Origin: a virus
IMG/VR virus record: IMGVR_UViG_3300027985_000918
Location: 248,001 to 312,000 of that record
Length of the DNA stretch: 64,000 bases
Strand: one strand, 5' to 3'
Under the pieces are notes generated by a model. It was not told the DNA's origin, searched no databases, and saw only the letters and a list, made by a program, of their open reading frames with translations. Shown here piece by piece: positions 48,131-56,603 of the stretch. The position numbers and the translations under genes were made by a program. The stretch's first letter is position 1. Each line of letters starts with the position of its first letter.

Positions 48131-48170
48131 AGGAGGACCGCCCTGGGGGGGTCCTCCTCCCAGGGCGGTC
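48131..48170. terminator. Convergent terminator with two overlapping hairpins
   Basis: GACCGCCCTGGG (48136-48147) pairs with CCCAGGGCGGTC (48159-48170), 11-base loop. An alternative stem, AGGAGGACC (48131-48139) with GGTCCTCCT (48150-48158), shares bases with the first, so only one can form at a time. The site separates the phosphoesterase gene from the convergent sheath gene. Confidence 0.7.
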
Positions 48171-48175
48171 GATTC

Positions 48176-51100
48176 TTACAAACTTGCCCGGAGGTGGAAC
48201 TCAAGGGTGATGTACAGCAACGGGAACACCGGGCTGTAGTAGGCCACCACCTCAGCCACCGTCGGATCGTCCGCAGCCACGTTGGCCTTGACACCCGTGT
48301 AGGCGGAGATGATCTGCTGCTTCACCAAGGACTTCAGCATCATGCTCAGCCGGCCTTCGATCTGGGTGAGGATGCCGGGAAGAAACTTGATGCCGATGTA
48401 CCGCTCCAGAACCCCACGGCTCTGCCGCTGAACCTCGTCAGCGATCATCTGAACCGTCGGGAGCTTCAGGAGGCGGTAGCTCTCCTGGGACGGCTGGATG
48501 GTCGAGAGACCGTGACGGACCCGCAGGTACGGGGGCCGCTCTTCCAACACGATGACGCCCTTGGTTGCTACCTGGTTCATCTCGACGGCGTCGAGGCGCC
48601 GACCAAGCTGGCTGAACCCGACAAGGTTCCGTCCCGTCCACGGGGTCGCCACATCCACGCTCGGAGACACAACGGAACCGGCCAGGGCGGCGGCAATCAT
48701 CGTGCCGTCCACCAGGTGCTCCTTCGTGGATCCGAAAGCATTCGTGAGCTGGATAACCGCCACGTCCGGGTAAACCAACCGCATACGGGAGCTGTTCAGC
48801 GTCTGAGCCAAACTCATGGCGTTCTCGGGGGTCTTACCCGCCGACATGCCAATGATGCTCGTCCGCTCGCTCTTGTAGCGGATGGAGGACTGGATGCTGT
48901 TGGACCGGCTCAAGAGCTGATACAGCTCCGTGGAATCACCCCTCAGCGGGACGATGATGTCCGGGTTCACCCGACCCGGCAGCACCCCTTCCAGAGCCTC
49001 GATAGCCGCCCGGTAGCTCGTCACCGAAGCATAGCTGCTGTCGGTGTCCCGAACCACCTGCTTGATCCCCAGGAGAACGGCCCCGTTCAGGGTCGCCAGG
49101 AACGCCGCCAAGGAGACCGGATTGTCCGGGTGAATCGTGCCGTAGGCCGCCTCCACCGACGACAACTTCGTGTAGAAGGCCGTGGAGAAGTCGTCCTTCT
49201 GGTACGTGTACGTGACGTAGTACACGTCCCCGTTCAGAGGCTCGTTCCCCCCTCGCTCATAGGTGCTCACAACGGCCGTGTCACCCACCGCCATGCCCAG
49301 GGTGTTTGCCACCTTCAGCTCCAACCCCTTGAGCGCCAGAACCGGGAGGTTGGCGTCCGTGGTGAAAGTGCTGCTGACAGCGAACTGGAACGTGGCATTG
49401 ACCCCGGTGGGGTAGTTCACCCAGGGGCCGGTCGGGTTGCTGCTGTAGCCACGGGGAAGCACAGTGAACGTGAGTCCCGTGACAGAATCCCGGTAGGTCT
49501 GGCCAACCACACCGTCAGATCCAGTGCCGTTGTTCAGGACGGAGTCATTGGCAGAGCCAGATCCGTTCGGCTGGTTCGACACGACGAAGAACCCGTCGAT
49601 GCCCGCCTCACCGACCGCACCGTCCAGGCTCTCAGCGTTGACCCCCGTTCCCGGAGCCAGCCAGGAGTCCGTGACCACCGAAGCCACCGTCGGGTCACGC
49701 AGCTCGACGATGGAGCTGGTACCCAGGGACTGGCTCAAGAGGAACAGGAAATCGTTCCCAGCAGAGTCCTCAATCACCGAGGCCATCCCGAGCGTGGCGA
49801 ACATCTCGTTTGGATTCGGATTGACTGCCGTGAAGTCGAGTGCCCAGGTGGCGAACGTGCTGTGGCGGTTCTCATTCAGGGCCGACACCAGGGTACGGGC
49901 ATCGGGCAGCTCCCGCTGGGAGAGATCTCCCACCGTGAGCCCGAGAACGCTGGCAGCGGAGCCACCCGTGACCTCAACCTTGGAGAATACGTCGTACCGG
50001 GCCGATGTGAGGCCAAGACCCGCACCAACCTGGTAGACGATGCCGTTGGCGAACACTGCGGCGGCCGAGGCGCCGAACACCGTCGTAGCGGCGGCGATAG
50101 CGTCAATGATCTGGTCAAGCACCGAACCGTTGCTCGTCCCCGAAGCAGGGCCGAGGTCCGTCGCCGTGCCAGCCGCCGAAGAGGTGAACTGGACAGTGAT
50201 CGGGATGCCGTCGATGTTGATGACCAGCTCGTCGTTCGCCGCCTGGGAACCCGTTCCGTCGTAGAACACGACCTCGGGCTCAGATGTGGCAATGTCCTGG
50301 CCGCCCGTGAAACCGACCTGGCTCTCCAGGTAGGCAGGAACCACGGTGGAAGGACCACCCGCACCAAAGTCTCCTGTGGAGAGAGAGAAGCGGTCGAGAG
50401 CCGTACCCGCTCCCACCCGAAGCTCCATCTGGGCGACTTCGGACTGGGAAAGATCCCCACCAACCACCGACGGGATCAGGCGGTTGCGGAGGATAACCCG
50501 GTCGTACAGAGCACCGGATGCCCCGGCCACCGAGATGGTCTTCATCACGTCGCCAGCACACACGACGTGGGCCTGGCCTCCGCCTACGGCTGCCGCCGTC
50601 GAGAACCCCAACAGCTTGGCGAGGCTGTCGGCATCGGCAATGCCGTTGTTGATGAAGGTGAAGAACGCTTGGGCATCATCACCCGCAGCCCGGCATTTGA
50701 CCACGATGCGGCCGGAAGAGTCAGCCTCGACCACGAAGCCGGCACCGTCGAAGGCTGCTGCCGCCCCAACCCATCCCCCTGCCCCGTTCAAAGCAGCCTG
50801 TAGAGCAGCGGCGAGCGCTGCCGGACTGGTGTAAGGGCCAGCGGCCAAAGAGATAACCGCCGATGTGTAGGTACCTGCGGAATCTCCCGTGTACACGAAA
50901 CGGATGTCCGAGAAGGCCGTCAGATCCACCGGGCCGTCGATGACGGTGGCTCCCTTGTACTGAGCCATCGTGTCCGGATTGTACAGGCGCATCCCGGACC
51001 CGCCACCCACGTCCGACGCTGCTCCGGTCCAGGCTGCCACAGTGGCGATTCGGGTGGTCGAGTTGTAGTCCGTGATCGTGCGGACATCGCCCGCACCCGC

Positions 51101-53494
51101 AGCCATCGCCGGGATGAGGCTCACGTCACCGACCACGACATTCCAGCCAACGAAATACCCGTTGATGCTGCTACCGGGAACCGAGGCTGGCACCCGGAAC
51201 GTGGTGGCCGAGCCACCAGCATCCGAGGTGAACTGCACACCGTTGGCAGCCTCATTCACCGAGTCGTCCAGATCGGACACGTCGGAAGCCGTCTGAGCCG
51301 GGATGATGACCGGAATCTCGACCCCGTCGATGTAAAGGATCAGGTCCTCGTCGGTCGCCAGGGTGTAGCTCTGACCAAGGGTAGCTCCGGTGCCACCGTC
51401 GTAGTTGATCTCACCGCTGACCAAGTTCGCTGGGACACCGCCACCGTGGGTGGTCGGGTCGAGCAGGCTGATACCGGCCAGGCCAGCGTCCAGCTCCGTA
51501 TTGTCCAGACGGATGCGAACCTGGTCCGACTCATTCGGGATGAACTCGTAGGGGCCGTACCCCGGAACCGAGTACATCGCCTGAGTGGCGTCCTTGGACT
51601 CGAACTGGACCGTCACCACCTCGTTGATGGGGCCAGTGAACTCGTCGCCGGACAACCCCTCGAACCGGGCATCGGGAGTCAGCTCGGAACCGCTGGGCCA
51701 CTCCAGGGTCACTCCCGTGAGGGAGCTTCCCTTAGTCGTCGTGGAGAACGCAGCGTTGTAGATGGAGTCCCCGGCCTCATCGGTGATGGTGTACTGGCCC
51801 GTGCCACTGGCACCGATGAGGCGGGCAGTGAGGGTGAATTCCCCATCGGTCAGGGTGTTGTAGTAGAACGAGGCGTAGACCGTGGCACCCGTCGGGACGG
51901 ACTCGGCTAGCTCGATGATGTTCCCCTCGACCTTGGTCACCGTAACGGCACCCCGGTCCAGAGCGTCTTGGACGCTGTAGCCCCAAAAGGCGTTGACCAC
52001 GTCAGGCCGGTTGGTCGGGAGGTCGATGCGGCCGTTGGAGACCGTCTGGAACAGGCTGGTACCCAGAGGGGTGTTCCGACCATTACCCAGGGTCGGGGAG
52101 AACGGCAAGGTGAATTGGGTCTTGCTCTCGAAAGCGGAACCTCCGGAGGACAGAACCACCGGGGAGCAAGGGCTCATGAAGGTCTTGTCATCGACCAGCG
52201 TACCGCTGACCTGGGTCTCGTTGAACAGCTCAGAGCCCGAACTAGTGGTGTCCGCCTCGACCGTCCAGGCCGTACCCCAGAGGATCTTGTCGTCCTTCAA
52301 GACGAAGTCGGAACCCTGGTTGAACCCAACACCGTCGGGGACCTCACCAAGAGAGGTGACATCGACCACATTGTTGTGGGCAAGGTAGTCGAACGTGTTC
52401 TGCCAGGAGTTGAACCAGTAGGACACAAGGACCGTGGCGCCCACCTTCGGGGCCGTGGGCAGGGTGACCGCCCGAGTCGTCCCATCCACGCTGGTCGGAA
52501 TGACCTGAGTGCCGTTCACAAGAACCGTTACCTTCGAGGTGTCGGTCGTGGTGACGCCGCCATTGGTGCCGTCCACGATGGGTCCTTGGAACGTATAGAA
52601 CGTCTTCCGCCGACTGGTGGTCTGACCGCTCAGGAGACCGAGAGCGGAGTTGGCCGAACCGGCCCCCACCGTCACGTCGTTGGTCGCTGTCAGGCTCAGG
52701 GCACTGTGGCCGAACTGGTTCAGGAACGTGCTGGCCGTCAGGGTGCCCAGAGCTGCCGAACTGATCAGGTTGGCTACCTGCTTCATGGTATACGTGCCGG
52801 GGCTCAGCACAGATGTGTACTCCGTGCCGTCCACCGTCACGACGAACTCATTGTTGCCCGGGGTTACCACAGCACCGTTGGCATCAAGAGCATCCGCCCG
52901 CAGAATCACCGTCTCGGTACCCGGGGTTTGGGCATTTACGTCCTGGATGCCGGAGATGGCCCGGATGAGAGCCGGGTCCACGGACACCTGATCGGACAGA
53001 TCGTCCGTGATGTAGGTGTCGGTTCGGTTGAAGTAGTAGGTGACCCGCACGTCGGCATCGGCTGCCGGGGCCTGGGCCAACTCGACAATGCCCGTCAGGC
53101 CGTTCACCGACAGCACCACGATGGGGGTGCCGTTGATGGTGACAGAGACATCGGAGCGGCTGTAGGACACCGTCCCAGTACCGTCTCCGGTCACGATGGG
53201 CAGCTCACGGACCTTCAGCTTGGTGCGGACCCCGTCCCAGTTACCGACAGTCACGGCTCCCGCAGAGGAGATGGAGACCACGGCTCGGCCAGTGGCGTCC
53301 TCCTTGACACGTCGCTGGTCGATGTCAGCCGAAGACCCACGGACCACTTCCAGATTCCGCTGAATCAGGAACTCATTGCCTTCACCAATGAAAACGGGGA
53401 TTTTGAGGGTGTCGAGATTGCCCGCAATGGGGTTCTCGTACAGAGTTCGGGTGTACACGCTCGGAGGGGCGTACTGCTCGCCGGGGAAAGCCAT
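48176..53494 (-). CDS. Giant contractile tail sheath protein (1772 aa)
   Basis: The start chosen is ATG at 53494 (MAFPGEQY), eight bases after GAGAGG; a TTG six codons earlier overlaps that site. The first 60 residues have the sheath N-terminus (P-P-S-V-Y-T-R-T, then T-L-K-I-P-V-F-I-G-E-G). The last 350 residues (48176 to about 49250) are the conserved C-terminal sheath fold, with GRVNPDIIVPLRG, SERTSIIGMSAGKTPENA, TPWTGRNLVGFS and GRLSMMLKSLVKQQII. About 1300 residues between are extra beta domains: DUF2460-like motifs near 53018-53152, 52397-52540 and 51854-51955, and flagellin-IN-like modules near 52619-52849, 50590-50915 and 49930-50250. Usual sheaths are 450-700 aa. The additions should decorate the outer tail surface. 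Confidence 0.85.
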   Translation of the reverse strand: MAFPGEQYAPPSVYTRTLYENPIAGNLDTLKIPVFIGEGNEFLIQRNLEVVRGSSADIDQRRVKEDATGRAVVSISSAGAVTVGNWDGVRTKLKVRELPIVTGDGTGTVSYSRSDVSVTINGTPIVVLSVNGLTGIVELAQAPAADADVRVTYYFNRTDTYITDDLSDQVSVDPALIRAISGIQDVNAQTPGTETVILRADALDANGAVVTPGNNEFVVTVDGTEYTSVLSPGTYTMKQVANLISSAALGTLTASTFLNQFGHSALSLTATNDVTVGAGSANSALGLLSGQTTSRRKTFYTFQGPIVDGTNGGVTTTDTSKVTVLVNGTQVIPTSVDGTTRAVTLPTAPKVGATVLVSYWFNSWQNTFDYLAHNNVVDVTSLGEVPDGVGFNQGSDFVLKDDKILWGTAWTVEADTTSSGSELFNETQVSGTLVDDKTFMSPCSPVVLSSGGSAFESKTQFTLPFSPTLGNGRNTPLGTSLFQTVSNGRIDLPTNRPDVVNAFWGYSVQDALDRGAVTVTKVEGNIIELAESVPTGATVYASFYYNTLTDGEFTLTARLIGASGTGQYTITDEAGDSIYNAAFSTTTKGSSLTGVTLEWPSGSELTPDARFEGLSGDEFTGPINEVVTVQFESKDATQAMYSVPGYGPYEFIPNESDQVRIRLDNTELDAGLAGISLLDPTTHGGGVPANLVSGEINYDGGTGATLGQSYTLATDEDLILYIDGVEIPVIIPAQTASDVSDLDDSVNEAANGVQFTSDAGGSATTFRVPASVPGSSINGYFVGWNVVVGDVSLIPAMAAGAGDVRTITDYNSTTRIATVAAWTGAASDVGGGSGMRLYNPDTMAQYKGATVIDGPVDLTAFSDIRFVYTGDSAGTYTSAVISLAAGPYTSPAALAAALQAALNGAGGWVGAAAAFDGAGFVVEADSSGRIVVKCRAAGDDAQAFFTFINNGIADADSLAKLLGFSTAAAVGGGQAHVVCAGDVMKTISVAGASGALYDRVILRNRLIPSVVGGDLSQSEVAQMELRVGAGTALDRFSLSTGDFGAGGPSTVVPAYLESQVGFTGGQDIATSEPEVVFYDGTGSQAANDELVINIDGIPITVQFTSSAAGTATDLGPASGTSNGSVLDQIIDAIAAATTVFGASAAAVFANGIVYQVGAGLGLTSARYDVFSKVEVTGGSAASVLGLTVGDLSQRELPDARTLVSALNENRHSTFATWALDFTAVNPNPNEMFATLGMASVIEDSAGNDFLFLLSQSLGTSSIVELRDPTVASVVTDSWLAPGTGVNAESLDGAVGEAGIDGFFVVSNQPNGSGSANDSVLNNGTGSDGVVGQTYRDSVTGLTFTVLPRGYSSNPTGPWVNYPTGVNATFQFAVSSTFTTDANLPVLALKGLELKVANTLGMAVGDTAVVSTYERGGNEPLNGDVYYVTYTYQKDDFSTAFYTKLSSVEAAYGTIHPDNPVSLAAFLATLNGAVLLGIKQVVRDTDSSYASVTSYRAAIEALEGVLPGRVNPDIIVPLRGDSTELYQLLSRSNSIQSSIRYKSERTSIIGMSAGKTPENAMSLAQTLNSSRMRLVYPDVAVIQLTNAFGSTKEHLVDGTMIAAALAGSVVSPSVDVATPWTGRNLVGFSQLGRRLDAVEMNQVATKGVIVLEERPPYLRVRHGLSTIQPSQESYRLLKLPTVQMIADEVQRQSRGVLERYIGIKFLPGILTQIEGRLSMMLKSLVKQQIISAYTGVKANVAADDPTVAEVVAYYSPVFPLLYITLEFHLRASL

Positions 53495-53530
53495 CTTCGT
53501 ACCTCTCTTCAAGGTGGTCAGTTTTCCAGC

Positions 53531-53560
53531 TCAAAAAAGCATCCGTTGTGCTTGCCGCAT
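53531..53560 (-). CDS. Candidate 9-codon leader peptide upstream of sheath
   Basis: ATG at 53560 encodes MRQAQRMLF and stops with TGA 36 bases before the sheath ATG. GGGAGG stands four bases upstream, but it is the right arm of a hairpin (53565-53582), so ribosome access may be controlled. Short length makes chance possible. Confidence 0.35.
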   Translation of the reverse strand: MRQAQRMLF

Positions 53561-53564
53561 TTCG

Positions 53565-53602
53565 CCTCCCTTTGGGGGGAGGTAACCGGAAAGTTCTTCC
53601 GG
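53565..53602 (-). promoter_or_regulatory. Two leader hairpins upstream of sheath gene
   Basis: On the minus strand CCGGAA/TTCCGG (53602-53597 with 53591-53586) forms a 6-bp stem, followed by CCTCCC/GGGAGG (53582-53577 with 53570-53565). The second hides the ribosome binding site of the 9-codon frame. They lie in the 220-base leader of the sheath gene. Confidence 0.4.
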
Positions 53603-53696
53603 AGCCCGAGTTGCGCTTATCTTTGCTGGCTATCTGACCACCGCAAAGCGGGGATGGCTTTCAGGGGCTATTTGCCCTCTGCTGATAAGCCGGGGG

Positions 53697-53703
53697 TATA
53701 GGC
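53697..53703 (-). promoter_or_regulatory. TATAGGC element, candidate promoter (copy d)
   Basis: The plus strand reads GGGGGTATAGGCGTCC, 203 bases upstream of the sheath start and directly after the stop of the zinc-ribbon gene. A start of transcription here would give the sheath mRNA a long leader holding the 9-codon frame and two hairpins. Confidence 0.35.
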
Positions 53704-53714
53704 GTCCTACCGAC

Positions 53715-54149
53715 TCACCCCTCTTTCACCTCACCCAGCCCTGCTTGCATGGCCCGGCTATTGATGCGGTTCGCCCTCACGGCGAATCCTTTCTCATCTG
53801 GGGTGATAGTTCTGTACTGCCCGTCAGGGTCTCTGGAGATCAAACGAGGGTCGACTCCTTCCCGAATGAGCTTCCTCTTGTCAGCCTGGCGCTTCTCAAT
53901 AACTGCCATGCTCTGTTCGGCGCTCTTGCCGATGACCCGGTCGATGTGGGTATCCAAGTCATGAATGCCCGTATTCTGTGGCCCCGGTCCGTTCACGGCC
54001 TTGTTGAACCTCCCGCTCACCGTCGCCGGCATCATGCGGGGCGCCAACTCACCGCAGTCGGGGCACTTCTGAGGCTCAGCCGCTTTGGATGCTTTGTTGG
54101 ATGCTGGGAACTGCACGCCGCAGTCACACTGATAGCGGTACGAAGGCAT
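53715..54149 (-). CDS. FmdB-like zinc-ribbon protein (144 aa)
   Basis: Residues 1-40 form a zinc ribbon of the FmdB/regulatory type: YRYQCDCG with C8 and C10, then CPDCGE with C29 and C32. The remainder is charged and helical (AEQSMAVIEKRQADKRKLI) with no known domain. It is the last gene of the neck block before the sheath leader. Similar small zinc-ribbon proteins occur in phage structural clusters, where their job is unknown. Confidence 0.65.
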   Translation of the reverse strand: MPSYRYQCDCGVQFPASNKASKAAEPQKCPDCGELAPRMMPATVSGRFNKAVNGPGPQNTGIHDLDTHIDRVIGKSAEQSMAVIEKRQADKRKLIREGVDPRLISRDPDGQYRTITPDEKGFAVRANRINSRAMQAGLGEVKEG

Positions 54150-54168
54150 CTGGTCTCCCTAAGCCATG

Positions 54169-55023
54169 TCACGTTTCACCGTACCCGAAATCGTGCTTGA
54201 TCTTCTCCACGTCAAGGTGCAGTCCCCCATCCCACACCAGATACCGCTTGCCCAGGAGAAACAGAAGTCGGGCAGCCAATGCGGCTGGCAAAAGGGTGAA
54301 CGTCCCAAACCCAAACGAGTTCATCAAGAACCCGATGGCACTACCTGGCAGGGAAGACAACAGATCAGACAGGGACAATGCGCCTGTGAGGGCATCCGTC
54401 AGCGAGTGGATATCCCACTCGAACTCCGTCACGTTCATCCAGATCCAAATGTAAACGGCAAGCATCAACACCCTGGACATGGCTGGAGCGTACTTCCGCA
54501 GCCAGTGATCGAACTGGTCTACCTTAGGCTTGACCGACGACTGCACCCACTTCTTGAATCCCGGCAGCTTGTCCATCCATTGGGAGATGAGGCTGTTGAC
54601 GCTCAGTAGCTTGGATTCTTCCAACGTGAACAGCTTAAGGGGGAAGGTGCTGAACATCTTCCCCACCGCCTTGCGAAGGGCCTGATACCCCTGCTTCGCC
54701 AGGTCCTTGATGGCCCCGGGCAGCTCCAAAAGGGACTTGATCCCCAGCCTGTCCTTGAAGGCCTCCCAGAGCTTCTTGCTCTTGGAGAACACCTTGCCAA
54801 GCTGCTGGAGCTTCTGACGAATATTCCCGAAGGCCACCTTGCCGTGAGGGAGGAGGAACTCCCCGAACGCTTCCAGAACCTCGGGGGTGATCTCCTGGAA
54901 GTGGGCCGTCTTGGCACCTACGGAGGAAATACTGTGATGAGCCTCCCGGGCGGCCATTCGGATCGTGAATCGAACCGCCAGGCGCTGGGCATCTCTCATG
55001 AGGGTATCGTTCATCTGACTCAC
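54169..55023 (-). CDS. Helical protein with C-terminal hydrophobic segments (284 aa)
   Basis: The GTG at 55023 overlaps the TGA of the preceding gene; an ATG three codons later is an alternative. Residues 1-180 are basic amphipathic helices (LWEAFKDRLGIKSLLELPGA, KQGYQALRKAVGKMFSTF). Residues about 195-215 (MSRVLMLAVYIWIWMNV) and 250-270 (FTLLPAALAARLLFLLG) are hydrophobic enough to span a membrane. Placed among neck genes. It could be a minor virion protein that enters the membrane, or a virion-carried effector; the family is not recognised. Confidence 0.55.
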   Translation of the reverse strand: MSQMNDTLMRDAQRLAVRFTIRMAAREAHHSISSVGAKTAHFQEITPEVLEAFGEFLLPHGKVAFGNIRQKLQQLGKVFSKSKKLWEAFKDRLGIKSLLELPGAIKDLAKQGYQALRKAVGKMFSTFPLKLFTLEESKLLSVNSLISQWMDKLPGFKKWVQSSVKPKVDQFDHWLRKYAPAMSRVLMLAVYIWIWMNVTEFEWDIHSLTDALTGALSLSDLLSSLPGSAIGFLMNSFGFGTFTLLPAALAARLLFLLGKRYLVWDGGLHLDVEKIKHDFGYGET

Positions 55024-56228
55024 CGAATCAGGGCGTAGCCCTTACCGACCTGGTAGTAAGGGTCCCGGACTGTGCTTAGACCCAGATGGGTCATGGCCTT
55101 GATGTTGCCTTCCTGCCCTACCAGTTCCTCATCCGAGAGCCCGGCGATGTAATTGGCCTGCTCCAGGGTAAGAGGGGTGACCTGGCGAAGGTTGACGTTC
55201 AGCGGGACGTAGGCAGCCCACTCCGTCTCCACTGTGAGTGAGAAGCTGGAGTTGAAGATGTAGTCTTCCCCCTGCTCATCATAAATCTCTTCGGACTCCC
55301 CCCCGATGGAGATGTTCATGATCTCCAGCCCCTCCGTGGAGAGCTGCCCCCTAGCGGCGCCGAACAAATACATGACGGAGTTGTCCGCAATCTCCCGCTG
55401 GTCAAACACGTCCCGGGCGAACACCTCGAAGTCCATCGTCATCTCCCACCGGCCCCCGTACTCCAGGGCGGAGGGCCGTCGGGTCGTCTCCACTACAACG
55501 GCGAGCTGGTCCCCATTGAACACCCTCCTCCCGAAAGCCAGGACTACCCCTGGAATGGCCGTGTTGTTGGCATGCCTCTCGATGATTCGGTGGGGCCCCG
55601 TGCTTTCAGTCACATAACGGTAGTCTGCCTGGAGCCACCTGCCCCCCGACAGAGGGGTAGTCAGGTTGATGACACCCGTGGGCGATCCCGAGTCGGGGTC
55701 CGTCTCCAAAGTATAGTTGGACCCCTCCACCATCATGTACCGGGCGGGCATCTCGAATAGCCGGAGAGTCCCAGCCACAGGGGAATTTGCAAGGACTCCC
55801 GTGGTGGTGTCCGATAGCATGACCTGTTCGTGGTACACGTTCAGGAGGGGGTCCACATAGAAGACCATGTTCCCGTCTTCCTCCATCACGTCCAGGTAGT
55901 AAACCCCAGGAGGACTGGGAAACACCCCGCCGTTTCTCTGGATCTCCCGGATGTCCTCCCGAACCCACTCCACCGAGTACCCCGGCTTGTTGTTCACCTT
56001 AGCCCAGTGGCAATGGCTGTACACAACCCCCCGATAGTTGTCGGCCGAGAGAGGGATATGGCTTCCACCACCCGACTTGACCACGATCCCCCGCTGGGGA
56101 CGATCCTTGAAGCTGTACTTTCCCTGGATGTTGTCGGGCAAGTCTGAAAACTTCGGGTGGGTCAGCCAGTACCTTCGCAGCTCCTGAATGAAGCGGCGGG
56201 TTAGGTAGTCGGTTAGCTGGAAAAACAT
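55020..56228 (-). CDS. Neck/tail-completion candidate (402 aa)
   Basis: The start chosen is ATG at 56228 (MFFQLTDYLTRRF), with GGAGG five bases upstream, rather than the GTG four codons earlier that includes that site. The N-terminus is helical (RRFIQELRRYWLTHP), then a beta-rich body with a DUF2460-like motif near 55605-55720 (DSGSPTGVINLTTP, then WLQADYRYV). The C-terminal part has FEVFARDVFDQREIADN, typical of phage proteins joining the neck to the tail tube. Role inferred from place between the co-chaperonin and the sheath. Confidence 0.55.
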   Translation of the reverse strand: MFFQLTDYLTRRFIQELRRYWLTHPKFSDLPDNIQGKYSFKDRPQRGIVVKSGGGSHIPLSADNYRGVVYSHCHWAKVNNKPGYSVEWVREDIREIQRNGGVFPSPPGVYYLDVMEEDGNMVFYVDPLLNVYHEQVMLSDTTTGVLANSPVAGTLRLFEMPARYMMVEGSNYTLETDPDSGSPTGVINLTTPLSGGRWLQADYRYVTESTGPHRIIERHANNTAIPGVVLAFGRRVFNGDQLAVVVETTRRPSALEYGGRWEMTMDFEVFARDVFDQREIADNSVMYLFGAARGQLSTEGLEIMNISIGGESEEIYDEQGEDYIFNSSFSLTVETEWAAYVPLNVNLRQVTPLTLEQANYIAGLSDEELVGQEGNIKAMTHLGLSTVRDPYYQVGKGYALIR

Positions 56229-56262
56229 GGTTGCCTCCACGGGTCCTACTACGGGACCTGCG

Positions 56263-56269
56263 ATAGGCT
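56263..56269 (-). promoter_or_regulatory. GATAGGC variant of the TATAGGC element (copy e)
   Basis: The plus strand reads GCGATAGGCTACC, 35 bases upstream of the ATG at 56228. It differs from the other copies at one base. A 5-bp stem (GGTCC/GGACC, 56243-56259) lies between it and the ribosome binding site. Confidence 0.25.
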
Positions 56270-56603
56270 ACCCACCGGGAAGGAGGCGCAGAAGCCCTCG
56301 GCCGTCGAACAGTTCGAGTCGGCCAGTAGGGGTTCGGATCAAGTCCCATGCCACTCTCTGAGGAACCCGGGCTTGGGCAATACGGTTTGCCTGGGGGGTG
56401 ACTAAGGGGTTCAGGAAGATCCCCCCCCAGTCAGGGGGCTTGATCTTGGATATGGGGATCAGATGCCAGACATAGTCCGCCACGAGGAACCCCAGATATC
56501 TCCGTTTGGGGTCATCGTAAGATCTCAGCCAAGCTCCCTTACGGAGGGCCACCTCGGCTCTCCTAAGCCACCCGCCCAGAGACCTGGAAACTACCTCCCT
56601 CAC
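56268..56603 (-). CDS. Small protein in neck cluster (111 aa)
   Basis: The GTG start directly follows the TAA of the GroES-like gene. The sequence is basic, with an N-terminal helix (RSLGGWLRRAEVALRKGAWL) and a hydrophobic strand pair (YLGFLVADYVWHLIPI). It has no recognised domain. Size and position are compatible with a head-tail joining protein. Confidence 0.5.
   Translation of the reverse strand: MREVVSRSLGGWLRRAEVALRKGAWLRSYDDPKRRYLGFLVADYVWHLIPISKIKPPDWGGIFLNPLVTPQANRIAQARVPQRVAWDLIRTPTGRLELFDGRGLLRLLPGG

Noticed and set aside
48194-50803. Long open frame on the plus strand (869 codons) opposite the sheath gene
   Set aside because: It is antisense to a clearly coding gene, has Arg/His/Pro-rich low-complexity composition and no ribosome binding site. 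High GC in third positions of the real gene explains its openness.
51968-53701. Plus-strand frame of 577 codons across the sheath start and leader
   Set aside because: Antisense shadow; the minus-strand sheath N-terminus is unambiguous.
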